DNA of 64,000 nucleotides from Sphingobium fuliginis (GCF_004152845.1 NZ_SEON01000002.1:186001-250000); one strand, 5' to 3'. Positions 1 to 9,123 are shown, counted from the stretch's first letter. Notes: generated from the letters alone by a model not told the origin. A program made the numbers and translations.

Positions 1-336
1 CCCCGACGATCCGGTTCCCCAGACGGTCGTGCGGCTGGCATTTGTATAGAGGTTGTAGTTGAGCCGTGCGCCACCCTGCGTCATCTGGCGCGCCAGCGCA
101 TCGCCCGACGAGCCCGGGCTGATCGCGATGTCGATGGTCCCCGCCAGCGAGACCAGGCCCGTGCAACTGAGCGTCACGCTGCCCGCGGCGTCCTTGGGCG
201 CGGGCGAAGTGGGATCGTAGCCGCCAAAGCCGATCCCCGTCGTCGACGCCGAACAACTGCACAGGGTGCAGCCCCATGCCGGCGTCGCCAGCCCCATGCC
301 GGCCAGCGCGGCCAGAACGAATCCCGCAGCTTTCAT
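1..336 (-). CDS. Spore coat U domain pilin subunit, C-terminus cut by window edge
   Basis: The start and first 112 codons of a secreted pilus subunit of the spore coat U (SCPU) family are present; the 3' end lies outside the window. The protein begins MKAAGFVLAALAGMGLA, a clear signal peptide, and continues with a Cys-containing segment, the phrase FGGYDPTSPAPKDAAGSV and the phrase LYTNASRTTVWG. These match the layout of the subunit encoded at 3474-3956 (FGSYDPTSASPTDATS, LYSNSGRSTNWG). It is the last gene of the pilus operon. Its ATG overlaps the usher stop codon as ATGA, which implies translational coupling. As the operon-terminal SCPU gene it may encode a tip adhesin, as in Csu-type pili; that is inference from gene order, because the C-terminus cannot be seen. 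Confidence 0.85.
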   Translation of the reverse strand, partial: MKAAGFVLAALAGMGLATPAWGCTLCSCSASTTGIGFGGYDPTSPAPKDAAGSVTLSCTGLVSLAGTIDIAISPGSSGDALARQMTQGGARLNYNLYTNASRTTVWGTGSSG

Positions 337-2708
337 CGCTTCCCCTCCCGATCCGGCACACAGCGTACCGGCCCCATCCGTGCCGCACCGGCGTTGCCCG
401 GCAGGGCCGGGACGATCGCGCGGCAGGCGACCGCCGGGCCGGTCAGCAGGATTTCCTGCCCTTCATGCGCGTCGGCCAGATACACTTCGCCGCCATGTCC
501 GGAAATGCCGGGTGCCGCTCCCTCCATGGTGACGGTCAGTCCTTCCGCAATGGCCGCGCCGCCGCCGTCGACCAGCCGCAAGGTGACGGGGTGAGCGGCC
601 GCACCCCCAAAACCGATCCTCACCGCCTGCCGGTATCCCGGAACCGCGACCTGCTCCGCCGATGTCACGACGGTGTCGATCGGCAGGGCATCCAGGTCGA
701 TCGCGATCCGGTTGGCCGCATAGGGCTGCAACCCCGTGACGATCGCGGGCCTGCCCGGTTCCGCCTTGCGCGCGACCGGCCGGTTTTCGAAGAAGACCGT
801 CACGTCCTGATCGGCGGCCACATCCACCACGGCAAAGGCGTAATCGAGCTGCGGTGTCGCGATGATCCGCCCCCCTACCCGCAGCAACGCCCCGCGGGCC
901 TGGAACCGCATCCCTTCCATTTCCCCCATGCGCGACGCCGACAGATCGACATCGCCGGCCGCCGTGCGCCATGTCACGCCGCCTTCCATCTGTACCGGCG
1001 CATCCGCCTGACGCGACGCCAGGAAGCGATAGCCCCACCCCGCGTCCGGCGGCGGGTTCTGGCTGAAGCTGGCGGCGGTGCGGCCTCCCTCCACGAACAG
1101 GCCCGCGCTCGACCGCGCGCCGAGGGGAAGGGTCAGCGATCCGAAAAGGCCGTTGGTCCGGCTGTCCGAAAAGCGCGTCCGCCGCGCGCCCAGCGTGACC
1201 CAGGCCGCCCCCAGGCTGGCCGCATAGGAAAGGGAGCCGGTGGAGAAACGGTCGCCTTCGCCGCCCTCACTGTCGAGATAATGGGCATTGACGGTGCCAC
1301 GCCCGCCAAGGGCCAGGCTTCCCGCCACGACCCATTCCCGGCGGCCGGCGGGCACTGGATCATCCTCCCCGACCTGCGTGAAATGCGCATCTTCCTGCAT
1401 GTAGCTGGCGGTCACGGAATAGCGGGCCGTGATCCGCTGCACCTGCGCGCGCCACAGGAAACCATCACCCGAACGGCCATGCGACCCCGCCGCCGCCAAC
1501 GATATTTCGCCCCAGGAAGACAGAAGCGCGCCAAATCCCAGCCCGGCCATCTGCCCATCCTCGCTTGCCTCCATACGGCCGGAAAGCGTCAGGCCGTCGC
1601 CCAGCCCATGCCGCCAGAAACCGGCGGCGAAGGGAGCCCCATAGGAAAAGCTGCGCGCACCGAAGTCCCTGCGCAAAAACCCTGCCTCCAGCGAAAAATC
1701 GTCCAGCCCTTCCCGCAACAGCCGCGGACTGGTGTAGAAGCTTTGCGTGACGGTGCGGGCGGCGCCATTGGCGTCCCTGATCGTCATCGTCACTTCGCCC
1801 GCGCCGGTAAAGACGGGCTGATAATCGATTTTGAAATCGCCGGGCTGAACCGCCATGCTCTGGCGGCTGCTGGCCGCCGCAAGGTCCACGACCGAGGGCA
1901 AGGCGGCGGAGCCGGAAAGCCGGGGCACCGGATAGGTGACGGCTTCCGGCGTCAACGAGAAATCGGTCCCCAGCCTCACCCCGGCGAACCGGACCGGCCG
2001 GTTCCAGTCGGCGCCGCGCGTCAATGTGTCGCCCAGGACCAGCCGCAAACGCCGATCCTGAAAATCGCGGATGACATTGCTGTCGAGACGAACCGCCCCC
2101 GGCCCGCCGCCGCCCTGCTGCACCAGGGCGGTGATGCCGGCGACGCCCCAGCCGCCCGACATCCCGGCATCCAGCAGGGCGGAAGCGGCCCAGCCGCCGC
2201 CCCAGCGCGCGACCGACAGATCATAGCCGGCAAATTGCACCGGCACCGCTTCCATCACCGGCCCGCCGCGCTGTTCCGGGCCGATATGGGCGGTCGGGAA
2301 GAAGGACGGCCCGGCGTCGATCAGCAGGGTTCCGCCCGAACCGTCGAGTTTCACCGAAAGGCCGGGCAGCCCGTCCAGCAAGGCATAGTCGCAGCCGCTC
2401 ACCTCCATTTGCCGAAGCGGCGCGGGCAACCGCAAACCCCATTGGCTCAGCATGTCCTGCCGGACGAACAGGCGGCCCGCGCTCAGCACGACAAGGCCCG
2501 TCTCTTCAAGCGGCTGGCCATTGATGACGACTCCCACGGGCATGGGGCGCGGACTGCCGTCCGGCTCGACCGCCACCGGAACGGCGAGTGCCAACGGAAG
2601 ATCGGACGCCGCCGCCGGTTGCGCCAGCGACAGCCATAGCAGGACCGATGCCCTGCCCGGCCGCCAGCCGGCCCGCCCTGCGCCGGACAATGCAGCAGCG
2701 AGCGGCAT
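333..2708 (-). CDS. Fimbrial outer-membrane usher (archaic chaperone-usher type)
   Basis: This 791-residue protein is an outer-membrane usher of the FimD/PapC/CsuD family, which forms the pore through which chaperone-bound subunits are assembled and secreted. It has an N-terminal hydrophobic segment ending in AQPAAAS (signal peptide), an N-terminal periplasmic domain, a long beta-rich middle with alternating hydrophobic and polar strands, and usher phrases such as YQPVFTGAGEVTMTIRDANG and VPGYRQAVRIGF. The length fits the roughly 800 residues of archaic ushers. It lies 13 bp after the chaperone gene and overlaps the next SCPU gene by ATGA. Csu-type pili act in abiotic surface attachment; the specific surface here is unknown. 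Confidence 0.9.
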   Translation of the reverse strand: MPLAAALSGAGRAGWRPGRASVLLWLSLAQPAAASDLPLALAVPVAVEPDGSPRPMPVGVVINGQPLEETGLVVLSAGRLFVRQDMLSQWGLRLPAPLRQMEVSGCDYALLDGLPGLSVKLDGSGGTLLIDAGPSFFPTAHIGPEQRGGPVMEAVPVQFAGYDLSVARWGGGWAASALLDAGMSGGWGVAGITALVQQGGGGPGAVRLDSNVIRDFQDRRLRLVLGDTLTRGADWNRPVRFAGVRLGTDFSLTPEAVTYPVPRLSGSAALPSVVDLAAASSRQSMAVQPGDFKIDYQPVFTGAGEVTMTIRDANGAARTVTQSFYTSPRLLREGLDDFSLEAGFLRRDFGARSFSYGAPFAAGFWRHGLGDGLTLSGRMEASEDGQMAGLGFGALLSSWGEISLAAAGSHGRSGDGFLWRAQVQRITARYSVTASYMQEDAHFTQVGEDDPVPAGRREWVVAGSLALGGRGTVNAHYLDSEGGEGDRFSTGSLSYAASLGAAWVTLGARRTRFSDSRTNGLFGSLTLPLGARSSAGLFVEGGRTAASFSQNPPPDAGWGYRFLASRQADAPVQMEGGVTWRTAAGDVDLSASRMGEMEGMRFQARGALLRVGGRIIATPQLDYAFAVVDVAADQDVTVFFENRPVARKAEPGRPAIVTGLQPYAANRIAIDLDALPIDTVVTSAEQVAVPGYRQAVRIGFGGAAAHPVTLRLVDGGGAAIAEGLTVTMEGAAPGISGHGGEVYLADAHEGQEILLTGPAVACRAIVPALPGNAGAARMGPVRCVPDREGKR

Positions 2709-2721
2709 CGATCATCCACCC

Positions 2722-3459
2722 TCACCGCTCGGCGACGGCGGTTGACGCGGCGAGTGGGCCAGTGGCCGTCTCCACCTGCACTCCGCTGATCGCATCGCTA
2801 TCCGGGGATTCAAGCGGCAGGTCGATGCGCCCGCCCGCCAGCAGGTAGAAACCACGGTCGAGCCGCGTGACTTTCCCGCCAGCCCCGGCAGGCGTCATGT
2901 CGATCGCCGTGACCTGGACATGCCGGTCGCCCTGGTTGAACAGAATGAGCGTCCGCCGTCCATCCGCACCCTTTCCGACCGACCAGCGAAGCAGGGGCGC
3001 CGCGCCGGACGGCGCGCGGAATATCGGCATGCTGATGCGAAGCAACGTCCGCACGGTACCGGGAGCAACCGTCGCCATCGGCAATTCATCGATGATCAGG
3101 CGGTAGCTCTCTTCACGCGACCCGCTGCGCGCCGGCAGGCTGCACCGGACCAGCCGGCTCGACCCGCCGGGAATGCTGAGAATGGAGGGATTGACGACCG
3201 GCCCCCCGTCCGGGTCCAGCAGGTCGATGCCGTTCGCATCCTTGCGCCAGCCAAAACCCCTGACCTGGACAGTCGCGGGCGCCTTGTCATCATTGGCGAT
3301 GGTCAGGCTGCAAAACTGTTTCTCGGCCGCCATTTCGATCCGCACCGGCAGGATGCGCAGCGCGCCCGCATTCGCCGACGGCGCGATCCCCCAGAACAGG
3401 GCGCTGACCATCACCGCCAGAACCCGTCCGGTTCCTGCGCCATGCCGCCTGATTGTCAT
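2722..3459 (-). CDS. Periplasmic pilus chaperone (PapD/CsuC-like)
   Basis: The 245-residue product is a periplasmic chaperone that donates a beta strand to pilus subunits and delivers them to the usher. It has an N-terminal signal segment (ALFWGIAPSANAGA), then an immunoglobulin-like first domain with PVRIEMAAEKQFCSLTIAND. The segment SSRLVRCSLPARSGSREESY resembles the G1-strand region, and ESYRLIIDELP is typical of the archaic chaperones. It lies between the SCPU subunit and the usher on the same strand with short gaps, the normal order subunit-chaperone-usher-subunit. Confidence 0.88.
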   Translation of the reverse strand: MTIRRHGAGTGRVLAVMVSALFWGIAPSANAGALRILPVRIEMAAEKQFCSLTIANDDKAPATVQVRGFGWRKDANGIDLLDPDGGPVVNPSILSIPGGSSRLVRCSLPARSGSREESYRLIIDELPMATVAPGTVRTLLRISMPIFRAPSGAAPLLRWSVGKGADGRRTLILFNQGDRHVQVTAIDMTPAGAGGKVTRLDRGFYLLAGGRIDLPLESPDSDAISGVQVETATGPLAASTAVAER

Positions 3460-3473
3460 GACCGGACCTGCCT

Positions 3474-3956
3474 TCAGTAGCTGACGGTGATCGTCACCGT
3501 GTCGGTGTAGCTGCCGGCGGCCACGCTCTGCTGGGCGGGGATGCGGCCATAAACGGTGAACGCCGCCGGCAGGATCGTCGACGCGGTCTGGGCGACCGTG
3601 TCCGACCCCACCGAGTTGCCCCAGTTCGTGCTGCGTCCCGAATTGCTGTAGAGCGCGTAGCCGAGCGGATTGGCGCCGCTCAGCATCTTTCGGGTCGATA
3701 CCGTCGCTCCGACGGCGCTTCCGGCGTTCAATCCTATGTTGAACAATGTGCCCGGCGTGCAGGTGACATTGATCGTGCTGGTCGCATCGGTCGGAGACGC
3801 CGATGTCGGATCATAGCTGCCAAACGCCATGTTCGTCGCCGACACCAGGCAGACGTTCAATACCGTGGCTGACACGCCCATCGTCGTTGTGGCATCCGTT
3901 GCCATCGCCGCATTCGGCAAGAGACCCAAAAGGAACAACGCACAATATTTGCGCAT
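3474..3956 (-). CDS. Spore coat U domain pilin subunit
   Basis: This 160-residue secreted protein is a major-subunit candidate of the pilus. It begins with a signal peptide (MRKYCALFLLGLLPNAAMA). The mature part has two cysteines (NVCLVS and VTCTPG) spaced for the conserved SCPU disulfide and an N-terminal stretch rich in Thr, Ala and Val that could serve as the donor strand. It ends in a beta-strand pattern TDTVTITVSY, typical of the family C-terminus. It is the first gene of the minus-strand operon, so the promoter should lie in the AT-rich stretch just upstream. Confidence 0.9.
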   Translation of the reverse strand: MRKYCALFLLGLLPNAAMATDATTTMGVSATVLNVCLVSATNMAFGSYDPTSASPTDATSTINVTCTPGTLFNIGLNAGSAVGATVSTRKMLSGANPLGYALYSNSGRSTNWGNSVGSDTVAQTASTILPAAFTVYGRIPAQQSVAAGSYTDTVTITVSY

Positions 3957-4379
3957 GACGTTTCCCCCTCCGGTGATTTCGACACCTATTGATCTGAACC
4001 AATATTGGAGCAGGAAAGGTTAGAGAAACGTTAGCAGTGTTTACTGTTTCCGATGCAAAGGAGATTATATTCACTTCCGATCACAATTTGCGGGATGGAT
4101 ATATAACTTTCGAAATATCGAAGAAGACCGATTATCTTTATTTGAATGTCAGGAATTGGCTTCCGCGCGACCTGACGCCGCGGTCAGGGTTGTCCCGGCC
4201 GCTTCCCATGTTGCCGATCGGCACGCAACAACCACCAAAGAATGGCGGCCACGAACGACCAGCACTCGCAAGTCGATCTATGGCGCAGGCCGCAGGGATG
4301 GACCTCCACCGCATCCTGCGGCGATTTCCGAAAGGCCGGAAAGGGAATGTGCGGACGCAGGGGGCGGGTGATGCGTCGG
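3957..4379. other. Intergenic region with AT-rich promoter segment for the pilus operon
   Basis: No convincing gene was found in these 423 bp. The part from about 3975 to 4145 is clearly AT-richer than its surroundings and contains runs such as GGATATATAACTTTCGAAAT. It lies directly upstream of the pilus operon start at 3956, so it most likely holds that operon's promoter and perhaps regulator sites. The rest, about 4150-4379, is the downstream flank of the glycosyltransferase gene that ends at 4380. A plus-strand reading frame starts at 4037 but its codon use changes halfway and it runs antisense into the glycosyltransferase, so I do not call it. Confidence 0.5.
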
Positions 4380-5552
4380 TCAAGCAACATGGCGTCGTGC
4401 CCCTGCAATATCGTCATAGGCCGCAAACAGCCGGTCGAAATGGTCGTCCATGGTCATGACGGCCGGCGCAGACTCCAGCGCCGCCCGGCGCCGCGCCACC
4501 GCATCGGCGCGCGCGAATTTCGCGATCACGCCGGCCAGACTGTCCGCCTGTCCCGCGCGATAGAGCAGTCCGCCGCCGCTGCGCGCCTGATCGGACGCGC
4601 CGCCTTCGTCGGGCACGATGACCGGCAGGCCGCTGGCGCGCGCTTCGGCCGCGACCATGCAGAAGGTCTCCGCCTCGCAGCCATGGACAAGCGCGTCGGC
4701 GCTGGCGAGCAGTTCGGCCAGCGCCGGGCGGGAATGCATCGGCGCCAGCAGCTGGATGTGCGGATTATGGGCCGACGCCCGGCGCACCCGCCCTCTCTCC
4801 CGCCCGTCACCGACCAGCACCAGACCGACCGGCGTCGAAAAGCCCGCCGACGTCACCGCATCGATTACCATCGGCCAGCGCTTTTCCGGGGCGTGACGGC
4901 CAACACCCAGCAGCAGCGTCGCCTCCGGCCCCAGCCCGCAGCGCTCCAGCAGGCGGGCGCGCAGCCCCTCATGCCGATGCGCGGGGCTGAAATGCCCCGG
5001 CTCGACGCCCATGGGCAGCGTCATCACCCGCCGGAGCCGTCCCGCCTCCAGCCGGCGCGACAGGCTGTCGCTGGCGCTGACCACCAGATCGAACCGCTCG
5101 TCCAGCCGGCGCAGGTGGCGCCAGAACCAGTCGAACCCCCGGTCGATCGCCTCGCGGCTCAGCACCGATCCGAACCAGCGATAGGCATAGGCCGACAGCG
5201 GATCGGCGTGCATGATGAGCGCGCGCGGCGCGCCGCCCCGCCACCGCGCCACCATCGCCGCGCTGGCCCAGGGCGAGGATGCCTCGACCAGATCGGGCTG
5301 CAACCGGTCGAGCATGGCATGGAGCGACGCTTCGTCGTCGAAATAGGAATAGCGCCGGTCCAGCGGAAAGCGGCGCGCGGGCAGCATGACGATCCTGCCG
5401 CCGCCCGCCTCCACCACCCGATCGCTGTCGGACGGCGCGAGGATGATGACCTCATGCCCGGCCAGCGCCCCGGCGCGCAGCTTGCGCTCGACATAGGTTT
5501 TCACCCCGCCGCCGCTGGGCGCGTAGAAGGCGCAGACGTCGACGATGCGCAT
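4380..5552 (-). CDS. Glycosyltransferase, GT4 family (GT-B fold)
   Basis: The 390-residue protein is a nucleotide-sugar-dependent GT-B glycosyltransferase. The N-terminal acceptor half shows APSGGGVKTYVERKL and an EVIILAP strand. The C-terminal half shows GVGRHAPEKRWPMVIDA and the EX7E region AETFCMVAAEARASGLPVIV, followed by PDEGGASDQ, all typical of GT4. It is the last gene of the five-gene operon, starting 3 bp after the DUF2141 stop. The sugar and acceptor cannot be read from sequence; the context suggests a cell-envelope glycolipid or polysaccharide. Confidence 0.88.
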   Translation of the reverse strand: MRIVDVCAFYAPSGGGVKTYVERKLRAGALAGHEVIILAPSDSDRVVEAGGGRIVMLPARRFPLDRRYSYFDDEASLHAMLDRLQPDLVEASSPWASAAMVARWRGGAPRALIMHADPLSAYAYRWFGSVLSREAIDRGFDWFWRHLRRLDERFDLVVSASDSLSRRLEAGRLRRVMTLPMGVEPGHFSPAHRHEGLRARLLERCGLGPEATLLLGVGRHAPEKRWPMVIDAVTSAGFSTPVGLVLVGDGRERGRVRRASAHNPHIQLLAPMHSRPALAELLASADALVHGCEAETFCMVAAEARASGLPVIVPDEGGASDQARSGGGLLYRAGQADSLAGVIAKFARADAVARRRAALESAPAVMTMDDHFDRLFAAYDDIAGARRHVA

Positions 5553-5555
5553 GGC

Positions 5556-6056
5556 CTATTTCTCCACCGGGCCGAAGGACAGCAGCCCCCGGCGATAATT
5601 GACGATGATGCCGATATGGGCGGGGCCGCTGCCGACGACCGCCCTGGCGGCGGCGGCGGACGGTCTGGACCAGCCCAGCTTCGGATTGCCGGGAAAGCCG
5701 ATCCCGTCGACCGAAAGCGAGAAGCGGCGGTTGGCGTCGCGGTCGTGCAGCAGGCTGAGCGCATAGGTGCCGGGACCGGGCGCGCGGATGCAGAGCTGCA
5801 CGGGCCCGGTGGCCGGGACCGCCACCTCCACCCGGCGGAAGGGCTTGCCGGCCGCGACCAGCAGATTGTCGTCGGCCAGGAAGTCCGCGTCGTCCGCGGG
5901 GTACAGTTCCAGCTTCAGCCGTCCCTTGCGGTCCTTGAGGCCGTTGACGTCGACCAGAAAGGCCGGGCCCTTTTCATCCACCCGGCACTGGCCCTCCGCC
6001 TTGCCAAGGTCGTGGGTGGAGGGGATGGCGGCGGCGAGCAGCAGCGTCGCGATCAT
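5556..6056 (-). CDS. DUF2141 domain secreted protein
   Basis: A 166-residue exported protein of the DUF2141 family, function unknown. The start at 6056 is chosen because its ATG overlaps the upstream stop as ATGA, and because it yields a signal-peptide-like start (MIATLLLAAAIPSTHD). The longer open frame reaching to 6812 only runs antisense-like through the membrane protein gene. The family hallmark is the segment YALSLLHDRDANRRFSLSVD followed by GIGFPGNPKLG, a beta-rich region resembling a small carbohydrate- or ion-binding module. Cysteines in GQCRVD and QLCIRA could form a disulfide. It is embedded in a glycosyltransferase operon, so a periplasmic role in glycan handling is plausible but inferred. 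Confidence 0.8.
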   Translation of the reverse strand: MIATLLLAAAIPSTHDLGKAEGQCRVDEKGPAFLVDVNGLKDRKGRLKLELYPADDADFLADDNLLVAAGKPFRRVEVAVPATGPVQLCIRAPGPGTYALSLLHDRDANRRFSLSVDGIGFPGNPKLGWSRPSAAAARAVVGSGPAHIGIIVNYRRGLLSFGPVEK

Positions 6057-6997
6057 TGCACCTCGCTCTCCTTCATGAGGCCCGTCGCGCCCAGCGCCAT
6101 GCCGACCAGCAGATGCGCCACCAGGATGAGCGAGGCCATCAACGCCATCGCCGACACGATCTCGCTGTCGCGCCCGATCAGGAAGGCGGCCATGCCTGCG
6201 AACACCACATCCTTGTTCGGCAGGAAGGGCAGGCGGGATACCAGTTGGCGCAGCGTGCCGAGCAGGATCCACCAGCTGAGTTCGATGTCGGGCAGCAGCA
6301 TGTGCCACATCATCGCCGCCAGCACCGTGGTCGCGACGATGCGGGCCAGATGGATGCCCGCAACGACCCGCAATTCCGCGCGCGGCAGGGTGAACAGCCG
6401 CCTGCGCAGCAGCATCGCCACCAGCGATGTCGCCAGCACGAACAGGATCGACCCGCCCACTTCCCAACTGTTGAGCCGCGCGTCCACCGCCCCCAGCAGC
6501 GGCACGGCGAAGGCGACCATGACCAATGTGACGCCGTTGCCGACCAGCGCGGAAAGGATCGTCACATCCTTGATCGCGCCGAACGGCGCGGTCGTGATCT
6601 TCCCGCTGCGCCGCGCCCAGGCGTAGAAATAGACTTCGCCGAGATAGCCGAGCAGTATCTCGTTGCTGACCAGCTTGCGCAGCAGCGCTGCGAAGCCGTC
6701 CGCCGGGATCGCCCAGAGCCGGCGGAAGATCACCCATTCGGAAAGCGGCCCGGCCAGATAGTAAAGTGCGAACGCCGCCCAGAAGGCGATGCTGCCGGGC
6801 AGCATCGCCCACAGGCTGGACGGGTCGATTCCGTGGAACTGGTGCAGCGCGACGACCAGGATCAGCACCGACACCAGCGGCCCGGCCCAGCGGGTCCAGT
6901 TGCGGCCCGACTGGATCAGCGGCTTGGGGTCGAGCACCGGCGGCTCGAGCGGCACGACGGGGGGAGGAAGCAGGCCGGTGGAGCTGTTGCCGGTCAT
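6053..6997 (-). CDS. Lysylphosphatidylglycerol-synthase-type integral membrane protein (UPF0104-like)
   Basis: A polytopic membrane protein of about 314 residues with some seven or eight hydrophobic helices. It resembles the flippase-like LPG_synthase_TM family; phrases such as NEILLGYLGEVYFYAWARR, SWWILLGTLRQLVSRLPFLP and NKDVVFAGMAAFLIGR fit. The start at 6997 (MTGNSSTG) is preferred over an in-frame ATG at 7036, because its ATG overlaps the upstream glycosyltransferase stop as ATGA. Members of this family are often found with glycosyltransferases and are suspected to move or modify lipid-linked substrates. A lysyl-transferase domain is absent. Confidence 0.8.
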   Translation of the reverse strand: MTGNSSTGLLPPPVVPLEPPVLDPKPLIQSGRNWTRWAGPLVSVLILVVALHQFHGIDPSSLWAMLPGSIAFWAAFALYYLAGPLSEWVIFRRLWAIPADGFAALLRKLVSNEILLGYLGEVYFYAWARRSGKITTAPFGAIKDVTILSALVGNGVTLVMVAFAVPLLGAVDARLNSWEVGGSILFVLATSLVAMLLRRRLFTLPRAELRVVAGIHLARIVATTVLAAMMWHMLLPDIELSWWILLGTLRQLVSRLPFLPNKDVVFAGMAAFLIGRDSEIVSAMALMASLILVAHLLVGMALGATGLMKESEVQ

Positions 6998-8163
6998 AAG
7001 GGGCTCGTCATTGTGGACGGGATGGGTTGACGACACGCAACGAGGAACGCCTCAGTCGGTCGCGCGGCAATTCGGGCGAAGCTGTCCAGATAGGCGGGGG
7101 CAGCCGCCTCCAGCGTGAAGCGCCGCGCCTGGGCCAGACTGGCGGCGGCATGCTGGAGCCCCGGCGCGTCGGCCAGGACCCTTGCGAAGGCGGCAAGATC
7201 ACCTGCCGGCACCAGCCTCCCCAACGCGCCGTCGCCCAACAAGGACCGCATCGCGGCGCTGCACTCCGTCGCGATGACCGGCAGGCCGACCGCCAGCGCT
7301 TCCAGCACCACGGCGGGAACTCCTTCATAATCGGACGAGAGGAGGAAGGCGTCGGCCTGCCCGATCCTCAGGGCGGGATCGGGAACATGGCCCATGAAGC
7401 AAAGGCGGCCGGCAATGCCAAGCCGGCGAGACCGCGCGGCGAGCCTGCCGCGTTCCGGGCCCTCGCCGAAGATCAGCAGACGATCGTCGGGGCCCGCGGC
7501 CCGCGCGAAGGCGTCCAGCATCAACCCGAAATTCTTCTGTCGCGCCAGCCGGCCGATGGCGACGAACCAGCGCCCCTTGCCCGCCCTCTTCCGCCGGACG
7601 GCGCGCAGCCGGTCGATCTGGTCCAGCGACAGCGCCGGATCGGGGATGATGCTGATCGCCCCGGCCCCCGGCCGGACGAGCGCGGCAATCTCGCGCTCCA
7701 GCCCCGGCGCCATGGCGACGAAATGATCGATGAACCGCCCCTGGATGCGCAGCCACAGCCGGTAGGCGGTACGCACCGGCCAGACCATGTCCCGCCGCTC
7801 CAGGTCATTGCTGATCTTCGCCAGGACGGGCGGGCAACGGCGTCCCAGCAGCAGCTTCATCGCCACGGCGACCACCGCATAGCTGTTGCCCGCGCAGAAC
7901 ATCGCGTCCGGCCGCGTCCGGCGGATGAAGCCCGGCAATGTCATAATCATCCACAGGGTCTCGAACCCGGCAACGGAAAAGCCCGGCCCGCGCGGCACAT
8001 GAGGGTCAAGGTCACGGCCCAGTTCAGCGCCCATCGCGCCATCGCCGCGTCCCAGGAACAGTGGCGCGTCGATGCCCTGGTCCCGCCAGCGGCACACCAG
8101 CCGCAGCGCGACCCGCTCGACGCCGCCCGGCTCGAAACTGTGGAGGAAGGTCAGGATACGCAT
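6994..8163 (-). CDS. Glycosyltransferase, GT4 family
   Basis: A 389-residue GT-B glycosyltransferase. The start at 8163 (MRILTFLHSFEPGGVERVAL) is chosen because it lies 1 nt after the upstream stop and begins at the conserved GT4 N-terminus; the upstream in-frame extension is Cys- and Arg-rich noise. The C-terminal half has the phosphate-binding FVAIGRLARQKNFGLMLDAF, GEGPERGRL and the EX7E motif in YEGVPAVVLEALA. It sits between the deacetylase and the membrane protein and overlaps the latter by ATGA. Acceptor and donor are unknown. Confidence 0.88.
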   Translation of the reverse strand: MRILTFLHSFEPGGVERVALRLVCRWRDQGIDAPLFLGRGDGAMGAELGRDLDPHVPRGPGFSVAGFETLWMIMTLPGFIRRTRPDAMFCAGNSYAVVAVAMKLLLGRRCPPVLAKISNDLERRDMVWPVRTAYRLWLRIQGRFIDHFVAMAPGLEREIAALVRPGAGAISIIPDPALSLDQIDRLRAVRRKRAGKGRWFVAIGRLARQKNFGLMLDAFARAAGPDDRLLIFGEGPERGRLAARSRRLGIAGRLCFMGHVPDPALRIGQADAFLLSSDYEGVPAVVLEALAVGLPVIATECSAAMRSLLGDGALGRLVPAGDLAAFARVLADAPGLQHAAASLAQARRFTLEAAAPAYLDSFARIAARPTEAFLVACRQPIPSTMTSPL

Positions 8164-8164
8164 T

Positions 8165-8902
8165 TCAGCCAGCCAGCAGATCGCCATAGCGCGCCGGGCG
8201 GTGGGTCCGCCCCAGACGCCGCACCACCCGGTCGATGCTGTCGAGCAGGGCGGGCACATGCGCGTCGCCCGGATGCACCGCGACCCGCGCGACCGGCGCA
8301 TGGCGCAGGACAGGCGGCAACAGCCGCGCCGCCAGCAGGGAGGATGCGATGCGCGCCCGGCTGCGGCTGGCCCAGGTGATGACCGGTCCACGGGCCAATA
8401 TCCTGCCCGATGGCGGATGCCACACCTTCATATGATCCTCCGCCAAGGCGAATCCGCACCGGCCAAGCGCGGCGCGCGCAGGGCTGCCGTAAAGCCAGGC
8501 GGGCGCGACGAAGCCCGCCACCGGCAGGCCCGTGACCTGTTCGATCAGATCGCGGCCGTCAGTCATCCGCCGTGCAGCGGTCGCCCCGTCCAGACCCAGA
8601 AACTCGCCCTCCCCGGCGGTCATGCGCCGCGCCTTGAACCGATCCAGGGCATTGTCATGGGTCGCCATGTCCCTGTGGAACCATCCATGGGCGAACATGC
8701 TGACGCCGGCCTCCGCCCAGCCACGCAGCCGCGTCGCGAAGGGCGATCCGGGCAACAGCGGGTGCGCGCCCCAATGATTGGGCACCACCAGCATCGCGAG
8801 CGCGCCGGGCGCGGCATGCATCGAAAGCCGATCCAGCAGTCGATCGACTTCACCCTCGAAACATGGACCAACATCATGAAGGGAAAGAAGAAGTCGTTTC
8901 AT
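8165..8902 (-). CDS. Polysaccharide deacetylase-fold protein (DUF2334-like)
   Basis: The 245-residue product has the NodB/polysaccharide deacetylase-like fold. The N-terminus LLLSLHDVGP carries the Asp-containing first motif, and MFAHGWFHRD provides the HxxxH metal-binding pair (HGWFH). A later FVAPAWLYG matches the family's motif 3. It is the promoter-proximal gene of the operon, with the next gene starting after a single nucleotide. The likely activity is metal-dependent removal of acetyl groups from an envelope sugar, but DUF2334-type members are poorly studied. Confidence 0.78.
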   Translation of the reverse strand: MKRLLLSLHDVGPCFEGEVDRLLDRLSMHAAPGALAMLVVPNHWGAHPLLPGSPFATRLRGWAEAGVSMFAHGWFHRDMATHDNALDRFKARRMTAGEGEFLGLDGATAARRMTDGRDLIEQVTGLPVAGFVAPAWLYGSPARAALGRCGFALAEDHMKVWHPPSGRILARGPVITWASRSRARIASSLLAARLLPPVLRHAPVARVAVHPGDAHVPALLDSIDRVVRRLGRTHRPARYGDLLAG

Positions 8903-9123
8903 GACAGGTCCACACCCCCAGCACGCCTGCGCCTATCGAGCGCCGCTATGATGCCGGGTGATGACCTGCCTGTGACAATTTGCGCCATATCCGCCTTTCG
9001 CCCTCATCGGGAAGACGCCATCGCCGCCAAGGACCGCAGTTGCTGCATGAATATTTTTCTCGCCCGGCGACAACTGCGGTGTTGCTCTGCCGGCATCGTC
9101 GTTGCGCCACAGGAGAAGAAGCT

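Noticed and set aside
276..2639. 787-codon plus-strand open frame
   Set aside because: Runs antisense to the usher, is rich in Arg/Pro/His without any domain pattern, and has no ribosome site. High-GC antisense shadow.
4037..4459. Plus-strand frame starting in the AT-rich patch (MFTVSDAKEIIFTSD...)
   Set aside because: The first 40 codons look protein-like only because of AT-rich DNA; the remainder turns into antisense-like composition over the glycosyltransferase gene. More likely promoter DNA.
4242..6626. 794-codon plus-strand open frame
   Set aside because: Antisense to the glycosyltransferase, DUF2141 and membrane protein genes. Composition is Arg/Gln/His-rich low complexity, typical of a shadow frame.
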